A DNA stretch of 64,000 bases from Chrysomallon squamiferum (taxonomy: Eukaryota; Mollusca; Gastropoda; Neomphalida; Peltospiridae), in the NCBI GenBank assembly GCA_012295275.1, contig CM022672.1:9365404-9429403 (forward strand), in the 5' to 3' direction. Each line of letters begins with the position of its first letter. Within the stretch, counting starts at the first letter, position 1. Shown here in pieces: positions 41,590-58,108 of this stretch. The notes beneath the pieces are model-generated. The model worked only from the letters and a program-made list of their open reading frames with translations. It searched no databases and had not been told where the DNA came from. A program made the position numbers and the translations under genes.

Positions 41590-41955
41590 TACGACTGAAT
41601 GAAGAAAAGGAAGATATAACGAAGATGAAGAAGAACGAGAAGATGAAGATTGGAGAAAAGAAATAGATGTATAAGGTGTGAAGATATGATGAAAAATTAG
41701 AAGAAAAGTTGAATAAGAACAAGAACAAGAAACAAAAGAAAAAGAGAAAATAAAATTAAAAATGAGAGGAAAAGGGACAGATCAACAAGATTAAAATTTA
41801 GAAGATAGACGGAAAGTATGAAGATCAGAAAGTATAAAAAAATAAGAAGCGAAAGGAAACAGAAAGAAAAAACAAAGACAAATAAAAGAAAACGAAGAAG
41901 AAGATAAACGCAAGAAGATAAAGAATAAAGAAGAAGAGAGTAAAAGAAAAAAACG
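41590..41955 (+). repeat. Purine-rich block
   Basis: About 365 bp dominated by GAAGAA/GAAAA units with little C or T on the plus strand. Similar blocks occur at 23.1-23.6 kb and 57.7-57.95 kb. Confidence 0.7.
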
Positions 41956-44918
41956 AAAAGCAGAAATAGTCTTAGCCGATAATTAAATATTTTGCCGTTC
42001 GTTTCTCTTCCATTTGATGATCAAAAATTGATGCTACATCTTCGTTTTGACTTTGGGTTCACCTTTCACGTAATAAAATTATTTGTTTTCATTTTGCTGT
42101 GCTGGGAGCCTGCTGATTCTAATTTCTTGCACTACTTTAGAGGATCGAAGAGGTCAAAAACCTGATATAAAAAAAAATCTCCGTTAACTTAGCAGGTGTT
42201 TTGGATCCACGAAGAATGAAAGCTAAAACCGAAAATTCCATTAAATATTCTCTTTCACTTTTTCTCTCTATTTGTTTCCCAGTAGATTTGATTCAGGAAT
42301 CGTGTAGATGGAAAGCTGCATCTTTATAGAAAAAAAAAAAAATTACAAGACAAGTAATAATTAGAAAGACAATCTTTTAATCATAACAGTGTTATATAAA
42401 GAGTTTTGTATTTCAGTTATTTTTCTTTGTGGATTACGTTTTGAGAGAGAGAAAAAAAACCTAGAGAAAACGTTTTTTGTATATTGATAATAATCTTCAC
42501 GCGTGAAATTGCGGACAGTTTAATCATGATGTTTCTGATTTGATGTATGTATGTATGATGTGTATGTATGTATGTATGTATGATATGTATTTATGTATGT
42601 ATCTATGTACGTATGTATGTAGTATATATGTAAGTATGTAAATATGTATGTATATTACAGATCTAATCTTAACATTTTTAAATCATTTCAGTTTTTCAAA
42701 ATAAGATAATATTATAATAAATAATACACAAATTGAAATAAATAATAATAACAACAACAACAACTAATAATAATAATAATAAGTAAATAAATAAATTATA
42801 GTTAATACACATATAAATTAGTAGGAAGAGATCATTTATATAAACCTTCCCGTGTACAGGAAGAACGCAAATAACAGTCGGCAGTTATCGAATACGAGGT
42901 AAAACTCTCTGCTGTCATTTCATGAACCACTCATTAGCAGCGAGGGATAATTCACAGAGACAGAAATAATATATTATCCCAACGGAAGAACCGATAATGG
43001 TTGAACATGCGACCAAAGAAGGCTCGTGCCAGAGCTGTGTTATTAAGCTACCGCCATCTGCAATTGTGTCAGAATATTTGTCGAGTGAGACAGTTCTTTT
43101 AGAACAATTCATAATAAGAAATCAGTAAAAAAAAAAAAAAAAAAAAAAAAAATAATAATAATAATAAACAATACATCAAAAAAAAAAAAAAAATAATAAT
43201 AATAATAATAAAAAAAAAAAAAAATAAATAAATAAAAATAGGTGTAACTCTTAACTAACGCAAATATGTTTACAAAATACAAATTTAGCGAATACTGGTG
43301 GTAAATATTCCTTAAATATATGATTGCATTTTTTTCTTCTTTTCTGAATCTGCCATTATAGCTAAGATGATGATGATGATAAGGATGATTGTTTTCTTTT
43401 TCTTCAATATCATCTTCTTTGTCTTGATATTATCATCGTTGTGATCATCATTATATCGTCATCATCTGCTTGATAATAAAATATATCATCGACATCATTT
43501 TCTTTCATTTTTGGTTTTTTTTTCGTAATCATCACCATTAGCACCTTTATCATTTTCATCGTCTTTGACCTGCTCACCGTCATCGTCATCATAATCACTG
43601 TCATCATCATTTCCTTCTGAATTTTCTTTTCTTCTGATAACATTATTTGTCAAACGATACTAAAATATCACCGATATAAAAATCTGATTTGTTTTCCTTA
43701 AACCGAACAGCTGCTTAAACCAATTAGTATTACTGAAAAATTAACTATCAGCTGCTTCATTTGAAGAAAATCGGAAAGCAGAGACTGTAAATCATAACAA
43801 ACGTTGTTTTCTTGCACCGGGTGCTATCCATACATCAAAGTGGTATATACAGATATATGCAACGTTCAATAAATTACCGTGCTATTTTATAACCAGTGGT
43901 AAACCTCACGTATTTTGGACTTGCTAATATCAGATTATCGTCAGTATCGGATGGAATGAAAAGTCCTGATTTTCCAATAAAATATCATCGTCAAGAACAG
44001 TATTTATATATCGGATAATCGCATATATCGGATAGAATATTTTATTTCACTTGATTAAAATAGTATTGTGCATATCAGACATATCTGGACCGATATTACG
44101 TGATCAATGAGCAGCTCCGAAAGGAGTTTGGAAATGATGCGGATTTGCCGAAACTGTAATCTGAGTTTAATTTAGCATTGATGGCATTTTCCAAGGCTCA
44201 TTTACCTGGGCATTTAGAACTCTGCTTCGAAAAACGTAAAACACAGACATCAGCAATACGATATCGTCAGATTTACAAAAAAAGCATCCAGGCGTGAAAC
44301 GCACTGCGGTTGCTTCTAAATTCTGCAAAATAAACCACACACACACAATGCAAACAACACATATAACGTGTGGCATTCTTCGTAACATCATCGAAAAGAC
44401 AATACTACACATAGAACGTGATCTAATTTGATCTAGATCCATTAATCCGTCTTTGAAATTAAAATAAGTAAACTAAAGTCACTTACACGGGAATAGGGAC
44501 GACACCCTGGGAGTCTAACCTGTCCAGTCAAATTAGGAAGGACGTTACGATCTTGCAGGCACGCTGATGCACAGCGACATGCGGCAACGGCTTTGAGTAG
44601 GTTAGTGTGTTATTCCCTAGGAAGAAATGGGATAAAGTAACAACCAGTCCCAGGATGACTGTCTAATGATCCAAAATATGTTCTAGATGACTAATCATTA
44701 TGCATGTATTATCACTTAATCCCTTTGTTCCAAAATCCCGTTCTGTTGATAATAATAAGGGATATTTGAAATTTTCCAGATCGGAATGCATGTTAAACTA
44801 ATAAATAACTGTTATTTTGCATATTTTATTTTATTTACGAAAATATTTGTAAAACTGTTTGCTTTCAAGATACATTAAATCTAACTGAAGGTAAAATCTA
44901 TGTATGTATGTATGTTGC
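41956..44918. other. Gene-free stretch
   Basis: TATG units at 42545-42650, A/AAT tracts at 43129-43230, and a degenerate ATC/GAT array at 43390-43620. 44100-44680 is more complex but has no recognisable frame. Confidence 0.45.
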
Positions 44919-44919
44919 C

Positions 44920-44920
<1 letters not shown>

Positions 44921-44998
<78 letters not shown>
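44921..44998. repeat. (CT)n microsatellite
   Basis: About 39 uninterrupted CT units. Confidence 0.95.
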
Positions 44999-45001
<3 letters not shown>

Positions 45002-46606
45002 GGCTATTTTCTTTTTTCTTTTCTTTTCTTCTATAAGTATCAAAAACAAGAAAATAATTTGCTTGACAGTTCTGTCATTTAAATTGTGTAATTCACGGTC
45101 ATTTGAAAATAATCAAAATTACAATTACAGTTTAACAAAGAAAGAAACGGAAGTGGGAAATGACGACTAATAACTAATTTATTTCTTTAACGACTCCAGT
45201 AAATACAGTTTGTGTTGCTACAGTCATAAACACGGCAATTAGCATTAACCGTATTGATGAGATCACGTCAAACCGTGAAATTCAAAAACTAATTTTTCGC
45301 ATCACCCACCACTGGACATAATAAAACACTTCTTCCTTCCTTTTTCTGCTAAAGACAATTTTTTGATATTTACGCAAACGTTACTGTGTCACTGTTGAAG
45401 GAGATTCATCAGCATGCGCTATTCAACCGTGAGTCGTAGAAAAAGCTGAAAGACGATCTAATTGGCTAAAGGAAGCAACTCGACCTAACAGCAAGAAGAG
45501 ACAGGCAGAACTCATCGTAAATCATACAGATCTGGACCCGGGCCAAAACTGTTCTTAAATGATCCGTAGATGCTATCTGTATTTATTTTCACAGCTAAGC
45601 AAACATCCCACTTCTCCGTATAAAAATAACAAGGTTAAAAACATAAATGATCCAAGGGGCGAAATGTCGACCATTAATCATAAGTTGTTAGCGATTTTTT
45701 TAATTTTTTTTTTTTTTTTCATCTGATGGAAATGAATTATTTTTCATACAAGATGATAATAAAGAACGTGCAACTAAACCAGGAGGCAGGTATGATAGTT
45801 TAAAACATTCCTAATTAATACAAGTGCGGTTCAAATCAAAGTTGAGATTCTGTGTTCTTTGAAGTACACTGACTCATGCTGTTAATCAGAAATGTGATTT
45901 GTTCCGCTGTTGAAATAGTTTCTTTCTTCATTTACCAAAGTTAAAACTTGCAAAAATAAATCATTAAATATCGTCTTTGCTCTTAATTTAATATGTATGT
46001 ATGTATGTATGTGTATATATATATAAACAAAAAATAATAATTTTGTTTACCTGGCTGAGTTTCATTCGTTCTTTTGGGAGTGTTATATTTATGATTTATA
46101 ATTTGATGTATAAATGAATCAACAATGAAGTTGCATGATATATGCTGCTTAAGAATATCATTAAATTATATTAGTTGTTTGGAATGCAGCTTTTTAACGG
46201 ATCGATCGTTTCATGCATGACAGTTTAGGAAGAATGCATAGAAACACATAGGCACACAGACAGACAGACAGACACACACAAACACACACACACATACACA
46301 CACACACACACACACGCACTCACACATACATATGCAATTTAACGTCTTACTATTTCAAATAAATACAGCAAAGAGAAAATTATTCTCAATATATAGGGTT
46401 TTTGTAATTGTTTTCTTTTTTGGGGTGGTGGTGTATGTGATATTCTCACAGGAGCGATATATGGACTTTTATAGTCATTTTTAATGTCTTGTTTCGTAAT
46501 CAAAACTATCTATTTGTTTTGCAATTCAGCTCTGAGTAACTAAATTTAAATAATCTTTCTCTTTCTGTCAGTCATACTTTTTTTCTCTCTAGACAGATAA
46601 TGAAAG

Positions 46607-46719
<113 letters not shown>

Positions 46720-48885
46720 GAAAAATACACAGACACAAAGACAGAAAGAGAAAGAAAACATTTAATGATAATCACAGTGTGTCAGATAAAGACAGTAATA
46801 GAAATCTTTTCACTTTTCTAATTTCATTATGCTTCTTCGTTTGATAAGACTATGTCTGTGATTTACAGTGTTAAATCATGTAAATTCGTCTGAACAGACC
46901 CGATATAAAGATTTTTCTGAAGACTATCAATATTATTCTGGCTGCATTTCTTTCAGCTAATGTTTGTCTCACATAGTCATGTTTATTCAGCACTAACGTC
47001 CACAGATGACTTTTTTCCTGATGGACACTAGGTTTTTTCTTAAAGGTTTTCTTTCAGTATGAAAATATTTGAAAATGTACCTGGATCCGCAGAAGAATCC
47101 TCTTTCTTTATATTTCTTCTGGCTCATGTTATGTACAACTCATTACAAAAGTTATATTCTCCGTAATAACAGAGACCCTGGTTTTCTCAAATCCCGGAAT
47201 CAATAACTCATAGGGATACAAATGGTTTTGTTTTACTTTCTCTAGACTTTTTTTCTTTTTTTTAGAGTTATCATTAAGTTACTTACTTGCTGGTATGAAT
47301 TTCATACCTATTTCACTGTTACACATAGTTTTGTAGTCATTGTTATGAATACATATTCCAAATGCATTTTCTCAAGAAGTATTAAACTGAAAAAATAACG
47401 AAGATTTTTATGTTTAGTAGTTGGCTGAGATAAAACATTAACTAGTATTATATTTATTTACTTGTTTACTACGCATACATAAGTTGTGATAACAGTGATG
47501 ATAATGATGATGATCATAATAATAATAATAATAATAATAATGAATTATTTACATCATTTAACACAGACATACACATACATGCCTCTGTCTTAATGTTATC
47601 TTCTTTATGATTTTTTTTAACGAGCGAATTTAATCAACTCTGGTTCAGTCTATTGAAAGACAATAAATCTTTTGATCTAATTTTTTTTTTTTTTTTTTTG
47701 TTAACACTTGATTGATATTACTTCACTGTCAGCAAGCTTAGAAAACTTAATTTAAAAGTGAAAAAAAAATAGAAAAAAAAATCATAAAAAATTATATGAC
47801 GATATGAAAGAGAATCACGAAGTACAGAACCATCATTCAAGTAATCTGATGACGATTATGAATAGACGGAATTAATAAATCTTTTTTCTCTCCCTCTGTT
47901 AATAAATCAAACAACTCGAGTCACAAAGCACAACGGACATTTTATTCTACTTTATTTAGGATGAGCGTCTTTAATCTTGTGACACACCTCTTTTATACAG
48001 TCCGCTGAAAAATACATTTATCAGTTTTACTGGCTTAATCATCTTCTGTTAATATCCTTATTAATGGCCCGACTGTTTGGCAAGGACAAAGAACATCAAT
48101 CATAAACTCTGTGATCGCGACATATTTCGTAACTGCTCTTATACCGGTTACACAAACACTCCCCAGCCACTGTTTGCAATTAGCCAGAAGTTGTCTATCA
48201 GTTAAAACTCCTTTGTGTGTCTTTCAAGCCCGCTTGAAAAGAACGTTCAAATATTTGCTTCATTTCTATAAAGCTAAATGATCAGATTTTGGAGATGCTT
48301 TATCTGTCTAGGACGTGTCTTTGCTCGGGTCATCAATCACAAGTCCAAGAGCAAAAATCAGCAAATTCAGAACAATGGCGACACTCGGCAAACAGTCTGG
48401 CCTATCTTGTTTCATATTCATACAGTGTCAAGAGTCGCGGGTTCAAAACCAGTCTGGAACACGTCTTTGATGTGTCATCAATCAAAAGATGAAGAGATCA
48501 GAAATCGATGTGTTCACTGAAGGTACTTATTTAACAGATTTCTTTTTGTGTTTCATGTTCTTAGGCTGGCAAATGTCGTAGGTTCGAATCGAGACAACGG
48601 TCTGTCTTTACTTTGTCGTATTTGTTTGACCTCTCTGAAGTTTGGTATCAAATGTATAATAATACACATGCTAAATGTAGCAATATCGATACTTTCTACA
48701 GAATATAAGTATCCACTCTGTAAGCTGGTTTTCAAATCCATTCACAAAACAGAGAGTAGCTTAAATATGTTTATGAATTGTCTGTTTTCGTCTACATGTT
48801 TATATATCTGTCGAGATATGTGAATGGAAAGACTGAAGAACAGACGGTCAGACATACCGGCCTACGGACAGTTAATTACATACAA
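46720..48885. other. Gene-free stretch with tRNA-tail-like motifs
   Basis: Two segments share a 'gtcatcaatcacaa'-like motif (48329 and 48473). The one after 48540 contains GGTTCGAATC (48582-48591), a perfect RNA polymerase III box B, but no tRNA fold or box A could be built around it. It may be a degraded SINE. Confidence 0.4.
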
Positions 48886-48889
48886 AAAA

Positions 48890-49125
48890 TACAGATAGTT
48901 GTATACTTATATATGAATGTACGTAGTTTTAGAATTTTGAATATGCTATGACTTATGAACGTTTGATTAGACTCTGCACATAAACAATATTCGGGAAAGC
49001 AATGGCGCAGGAGGACAAAGTACAATCACTACCTCACAAACCCGTCAGATGCCGCTGAAGAGATTCGAACGTATGACGCTCATTCGCTCGCACCCAGAAG
49101 TCGGATGATGTTATGTACGTATGCA
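48890..49125 (-). mobile_element. tRNA-derived SINE, copy A
   Basis: It aligns along its length with 51635-51845. On the minus strand a box-B-like ACGTTCGAATCTCTTCAG is followed by a GGCATCTGACG core, then TTTGTCCTCCTG, then an AT-rich body ending near 48890. It is diverged from copy B by many substitutions. Similar short tRNA-headed elements are common in cephalopods; the exact family was not identified. Confidence 0.7.
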
Positions 49126-49507
49126 TGGATGGATGTATAAATGTATGTTTGTCTGTCTGTCTGCCTGTCTGTCTGTCTGTATGTATGTATGTAAGTATCC
49201 ATATATGTGCAACACATATCTTCTTATCGCCATTATCCGCTTACATTCCAGTACTTCTGTAAATTTTCAAGACAAGTTTTATTAAAATCATTTAAGAATG
49301 TTACTAAAGCGTGCCCCAGTCTAGACACAGCTAACTACTCCAGCCAGTATCTTTTTATATAACAATCAATCACAAATACATTTGTTATGAAATAACACAC
49401 TTCATTCGTGTTTTTTTCAGTTCATTAAGTATCTAATACAAGTTCAGTTATTTTGGCATCATTCATTCACCATATTTGAAACTCTATTATGCACGTCGAT
49501 TTAATAA

Positions 49508-49638
<131 letters not shown>

Positions 49639-49884
49639 TCGACCTCACATCTTCGAGCTTTTCAGTTAGTATCACCTTTACAATCAACATCGTTATTATG
49701 GCTGTAGTAATTGTGAAATAGGTGGTTTTCGTGTTACAGCTATGGTTTTTCCTATAAAAGTTATGAAGTAACAAGTATATCAAAACCTCAGTTATCATTT
49801 CTTCTTTTTCTTTCTCTTTCCGTTTGTACATATGTGTATCTTTCAATCTACCCATATATTTGTCCATCTCTCTTTATCTTTGTC

Positions 49885-50098
49885 TGTGTGTCTGTGTGTG
49901 TGTCTATGTCTGTGTCTGTGTGTGTGTGAGTCTGTGTCTGTGTATGTGTGTCTCTGTGTGTGTGTGTGTCTGTGTGTGTGTGTCTATGTCTGTGTGTCTG
50001 TGTGTGTGTCTATGTCTGTGTCTGTGTGTGTGTGTGAGTCTGTGTCTGTGTCTGTGTGTCTCTGTGTGTGTGTGTGTGTGTGTGAGTGTGTGTGTGTA
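49885..50098. repeat. (TG)n with TCTGTG and CTATG interruptions
   Basis: About 210 bp with a higher-order pattern: segments like 'gtgtctatgtctgtgtctg' recur at about 49909, 49981 and 50007. Confidence 0.9.
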
Positions 50099-50199
50099 CC
50101 TTCGTCAGTCTCCGTTCACTCCGCCCTCTCTCCAAGTAACTATACATAGTTATCATAGAAAAAAGAACAGGAAATCACACTAATCAGAATTATTAATAA

Positions 50200-51630
50200 T
50201 CTCTCTTCCATTCACTCTAACACAGAAATAGATGTTACAAACGTGGACTTAAATCATCCAGAATCCAATATGTAAACTGTTAATTGAAACCTCACCTTCC
50301 CGTTTTTAATTATCTGTAAATGAACGAGAGTTAAGCAAATTATAATTCACAACTTAATTCCTAATATGCCTTCGCTGATACTCAGAATATAGGCACAATG
50401 TTCTAAACCTTTAAAATAGAATTCTTCATCCCATGCAGGGACGGAATTAAAAACACTGGTTTAAACTTTAATTAATGTCCGATTTGTTCTGATCAATAGT
50501 TAGAAACGTACGTCATTTACCAGTGTTTTCGTTCGTACAAAGAACTTCACGCGTTGCTAGGACACGTATTAATCACCCGAAGATTAATAGCAAATATCAG
50601 GTAATCTTGCATTAAAAATTCCTCAGAATGATGATTACAACTTCTGTTATCTAGCGACATTTCAGCACTTACTAACAAGTCACGTGCCGTAATTTATCAA
50701 CCATTTTTAATTTTACTTTATTGGTTTTCCTCCTTGTTTCTTTGATGATCTTTTTATTAATGTGATACAGTTAGGTTATATGATTAAATAATTATTTCGT
50801 TGTTTTTAGCTGTTACTTTTGTTTTATTCTAAGTAAGAGACAATATTTGTAATTCGGATTAACGTAAGAATATTAACAAAATCATTATTATTACCATTTT
50901 CATCGTCATCATCTTCGACATAATCATTAAAGCCATTTTTATCGGTATTAACACATCAGTGTATAATTATTTATTAAATTATTCAGTGTTTCATTTTACA
51001 GCTCCTTAATAACTGATTAAATAAAATGCTCTTCTGGATTTTATCAATATAGTTAAGTTACCTTGTCACAGGTTTTATGCCAATTTTTCGGTATTTTTCT
51101 ACCACCCGCATGTTCATAGTGACTGTTGTGTATACCCGGATGCAATGATCGAGATAAATAAATATTTCGGACTGAGAAAAAACAGTTTTGTGAAATAATA
51201 TAATAAACTGAAGTTTGTGATTATTGGCCATAATTGTTACCAGATTCGTTACAAAATTTGGTGTTTAAATTTTAATCATCTAAAATCAGCACTGAATGTA
51301 ACATCTGCGACGTAACCATCTACCTCTGTCTTTCTCTCTGTATCTGTATCTATTATCCATCTATCTGTCTGTCTGTATATATCTGTTTGCTTATCTGTCT
51401 GAATCTGTCTATCCACTACCTACCTATTGTCTGTATGTCTGTCTCTTTCTGTCTGCATGTGTACCTGTCTGTCTGTCCATCTACCTTCTTATTGTTTGTC
51501 TCTCTGTATATATATAAAACAGAAAGCAAAACAGACTAAAAAATCGATAACCAGACAGACAGACAGACAGACAGAGAAATATACACTTGCTGGGAGTAAG
51601 CGGAGAGACAGACAAGCAAAAAGACAGGCA
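50200..51630. other. Gene-free stretch
   Basis: Unique-looking AT-rich sequence, then CTGT-type units at 51360-51480 and CAGA units at 51553-51575. No exon recognised. Confidence 0.45.
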
Positions 51631-51634
51631 GATA

Positions 51635-51845
51635 CATAGACATCAGTATAGTTATTTTTGTATGTACGTATTTTAGAATTCTGAATATTCACTGACTTAT
51701 GTATGTGTGCACAGAGACAATATATGAGAACGCATGGACACAGGAGGACAAAGTCGAGTCACGACCTTGCAAACTACGTCAGATGCCACTGACGAGACTA
51801 GAACGCATGACACCCAGGACGACGATAATGGCTCGGCCATCAAGA
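51635..51845 (-). mobile_element. tRNA-derived SINE, copy B
   Basis: On the minus strand it opens near 51841 with GATGGCCGAGC, a good box A of the tRNA-Leu/Ser type. GCGTTCTAGTCTCGTCAG (box B with a C-to-T type change) follows, then the GGCATCTGACG core and GACTTTGTCCTCCTG, all shared with copy A. TATG units lie directly outside the head in both copies. Confidence 0.75.
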
Positions 51846-52350
51846 CAATCCTAGACATGACATTTGTTTAGACTGTTGTTATATATGTATGTATGTATGT
51901 ATGTACGTATGTATGCGTATACATTTATATGAGTTGTATGTGAACAAAGAACACACACATTTTTTTTAATGGTGAGTATATTCAGTCGAGAGGCTGTGTA
52001 TATATAATCGTTATTTATTGTACACTGTAAATTAAGAGTACAGTTATTGCTGTAAATTATGTCAGTGTTTGTCACTTAATGAGATCACCTGTGGATTATT
52101 ACTACCTTTCAGGTTAAACTGCTTTTTACTACTGTCAGGTAAGACAACGAATTGTTTAATTTAGATATTTGTAAATGTGTTGACAGCAAATCGCTATCAA
52201 GATAAAACTGACCTCATTTGTAATTCAGGTATCTCGTGGCTACATGAAACTAAAATATCTCAGCTGTAAAGCTGCATAAGTACAAAACGCCTTTCAGTGT
52301 ATGAAAGAGAAATATTTGTTTCTGTACTGAATGCAATTAGAGCAGTTGTA

Positions 52351-52753
52351 CTGTTGACCCTCGATTTCACGGACCTCGATATTTCGGATTTCGAAAAATC
52401 GAAATCTGATGTTTATCGCGATTTCCCCTTGAAACCTTACCTGTAGGTACTGTTAGGTTTTTCTGAGTCCCACCATACGATTATGGCAACCCTCTCTCAA
52501 TCCACTTTCCACCAAAGTAAGAATGCATTTTATCACTGCACCCATAACTATCCTAATTTTTCTAATGTACAGTTTTCTTTACATATACTGTATGGCATTT
52601 GCTTAGATTGTTTTTATGTCTGTTTATTGTTCTAACATTATTATATTACTGTATTATAGCTGCTATGTGTACTAAAGTTAAATGCTTAACTTTTGCATTT
52701 TCCGGACCGATGATCCTCTCCCCCAATTAGTCCGTGAAATTGAGGGTCAACAG
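52351..52753. mobile_element. pogo/Tigger-like MITE (403 bp)
   Basis: The ends are 24-bp inverted repeats with one mismatch: CTGTTGACCCTCGATTTCAC on the left and, reverse-complemented, CTGTTGACCCTCAATTTCAC on the right. TA stands directly outside both ends (52349-52350, 52754-52755), the target duplication of the Tc1/mariner superfamily. TTGACCCT-type ends are typical of pogo/Tigger elements. No transposase is encoded. Confidence 0.85.
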
Positions 52754-52755
52754 TA

Positions 52756-54171
52756 TATGAAAATGTAATCTAACTTGAGAGAACAACTTTCTACCATTAA
52801 CCAATTAAGAGAGATACGAGATCAGTATAACCCTCTAAAACAAATAACAAAAAGAATAAACAAAAATAATTTGTTGTTGTTGTTGTTGTTGTTCTTCTTC
52901 TTCTAGACCAATCATTTATAATGATCTCTTCACACTTCAGTGAATGTTATTAATTCAGCCAGAGAGTCGGTTAATCTGTCAGTCTATCTGTTCAACGTAT
53001 TCAGTTATTTCTAACAAATTAACAATGTCAAGAAGACAGCAGATTTCCACGTAGTTTTATAAACCGTTTGTTCAGAAACCATAGTAACAAATAGCATTTT
53101 AATTTCCCAGTTTACACTAACTGTCAGTTTCGGTAAATGAACATACAGAACAAGAATGAGAAATCAGTGTTAGAAAAATACGTATCTGATGAAACTATTC
53201 ATGCATGAACCTGTAACAAATATAATTAAACAATCAAACAAACAAATAAATAACAATAGCAGTAGTAATATTAATAATAATAATAATAGTAGTAGTAGTA
53301 GTTATACCAGTTATATATTTAAATGTAGACGACAAAAGTGTGGGCAAAAATAGATTATATTTTTATTTTGAAAACAGAAAAATTCGTTCCTATACATTAT
53401 ATAAAAGAGTAATAGTTACTAGAAGATAGTTTTATCAAATACCTTTCGTTTTTCAGTTACGTCTTTCTACCCAACTTCGACGTAATTCGTTGTCATCTTG
53501 GACTACATAATTATTTACATCCCTTGAAAAACAATTATTTAAAAAATGGCTGACGAAACGATCATACGTTTGGCTGAACTCAAGAAAAGGGAAATTTATT
53601 TCAGCTGGAAGGTTAAAAGTAGCCTTTACTTTCGTTTTACTACCTCATTATTCTCGTTATAAAAGCGATTCAACAATTCGCAGAGAAAAAAAGAAAAAGA
53701 AAATCCTAATGGAAACTGTTTACGCCAATATTTAAAGTGCATGCTTACCGACATAATAATGAAAATATTAATAAGAAAAACAAGTTTATAATAAATCAGA
53801 GTGGGCATTAAAAGATTTCTGAAATAGTGATTAGGACCCACGTGGTCATTAAACTCTCGATATTAAATTACCCTCGTTCTCAGTCAGACGTCTCCGCATG
53901 GTTTCGAAATCTTCAGTCTGACCTCACAGTGACCCTCGCAGACACTACGGCACGGATAACTACATGCAGCATTTCGTTCATATCTCAAATACGTCAAAAC
54001 ATCGTCGGCCATTAATTTGCACGCGCAAACAACGAGTTAACTGCCCTTGACGATGGCGCGTTTTTCTCGAAAACACCGTGCGGTCTTTGACGACGACAAA
54101 CAACATTTGCCGCAACACGAATTCTTCTCGTGCTGTATTTGTTATTCGTTCAAATGATTAATATCATTATT

Positions 54172-54178
<7 letters not shown>
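52756..54178. other. Gene-free stretch
   Basis: TTG units at 52870-52893 and AAT/TAG runs at 53270-53303. 53820-54130 is more complex, GC-richer sequence without a recognised product. Confidence 0.45.

Positions 54179-54180
<2 letters not shown>

Positions 54181-54240
<60 letters not shown>
54181..54240. repeat. (CT)n microsatellite
   Basis: 30 uninterrupted CT units. Confidence 0.95.
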
Positions 54241-54243
<3 letters not shown>

Positions 54244-55513
54244 AACTTTCCCACTTTTTCATTATTTCTTGTTTTTCTCATTATTTCTTATATTACTGAT
54301 TAATCAATGCATCTATGTTTTAACTGGAAATTCACCGACATCTTAATTATTATCTTCACGTTGATTTTTTGTGTCACAATTTTATTTATTCTGAGAAAAT
54401 GTCGTGTTATATTAAGAATAAAAAAAAAAAATAATTATAATTAAAATGTACGTCAGCTTCTATCACTACTATTTCAGGATAGTACTACATCACACTGAAT
54501 TATACATCTCAGATAATTCTTTATATTTACGTAAAGAAAAAGAAGAAAAAAGAAAGAAAACAGAAGAAAACCCGTCATTTTCAATTAAACCTTTGATAGG
54601 ATTTTGGTTCTGTCTCCAGAATCGATAGCCAATAGTTGTCTAAGTGAAAGCTCCGCTGAAATTTGAAATTTAATTCTTACTGTAGACTAAATCTACTTGG
54701 AGCCTTTCTAACAAATTCATATTTTGGCCACCAAAACATAAATGCAACTTCATTTTTTCTTTTTCTTTTTTAAAGTACTATTATTATTACAAAATTTTAT
54801 TTATTTTTTTATTTATTTATTATTTTTTTATTTTTTTCATTCTAAAAGTTATTATATTTTAAAAAGTTGTTTTTCTTTCGTGTGTTTTTTTTTTTTTTCT
54901 TTTAATTTTATTTTGGAAGTAAATTATTATTTTTTCTCTGTCTACTTTCTTCTGAAACTTATAAAAACATCAGTTCGTAGAAAAGCTGGTATTTTTAAAG
55001 ATGTTAAGGAAATTGATCTTAGAAGAAGAAGAAGAAGAAAAGAAAGAACTGAATAGATGTTTTTATCTTCTTTTCTTTTCACTCATTCTTTGATTTTATT
55101 TAAAAAGTAATTTAATTTAATTAGTCATTTATTTATTCATTTATTATCTTGTAAGACTGTTAGTTAAATACAGTTAAAAGGACATTTATTTTATTTAAAA
55201 AATAAAAAATAAAAAAATAAAAATGAGTGGATCTACCGAAAGAAAACCAAATTAAACTAATTTCAAATTGATTTGTCATAGAGTGTATTTTCTTTTGTTT
55301 AGGTCTTATTTTCCAAATGAGTACTGATTCTTTCTGCAGAGACTCACAGAAACCAGAAATCGTTTACAACAACAGCTAATGAGGATATTGTCAAAAAACT
55401 TGAGATAGAGAACGTATTACACTCATCAAAGAAGCAAATTCCTTGACACTGCTTTTTTCAAAATACGATCAAAACATTTTTGATTGTTGCATCGGAATAT
55501 TATTTATACATGC

Positions 55514-57680
<2,167 letters not shown>

Positions 57681-57689
57681 TAAGACGAC

Positions 57690-57950
57690 AGTTAAAAAAA
57701 GAAAACCAAGGAGAAAGGAGAAGCTGGGAGAAAAAAAATAACGAAAAAATAAAATAAAAACGAATTGAAAAAAGAGAAAATAGCACATGAAAAATAAAAT
57801 AGAAGAAAAAGTAGAAGAAAAAGAAGAAGAAGAAGAAGAAGAAGAAGAAGAAGAAGAAGAAGAAGATGAAGAAGAAAGAAGAAAAGGAAAAGAAGAAGGG
57901 GAACAAGATAATGAAGAGAAGAACAAAAACTGTGAAATAAAATAAAGTTC
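57690..57950 (+). repeat. Purine-rich block with (GAA)n
   Basis: About 260 bp almost free of pyrimidines on the plus strand, with a clean GAA core at 57824-57864. Minus-strand frames (poly-F/S/L) are artefacts. Confidence 0.85.
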
Positions 57951-57959
57951 AGTTGTTTG

Positions 57960-58076
57960 GTTTCTAGCATCAGCGGAAAATGATTGCTAAGACAGATTGG
58001 GATATTTTAATTTTAAAACGAAATGAAGAAAAACTTCCAACAACAAAGTAAACGCTCTACGATACAAAATTACAAA

Positions 58077-58108
<32 letters not shown>

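Noticed and set aside
48582-48591. Possible tRNA gene around GGTTCGAATC
   Set aside because: No acceptor stem, anticodon arm or box A at proper spacing; at most a SINE remnant.
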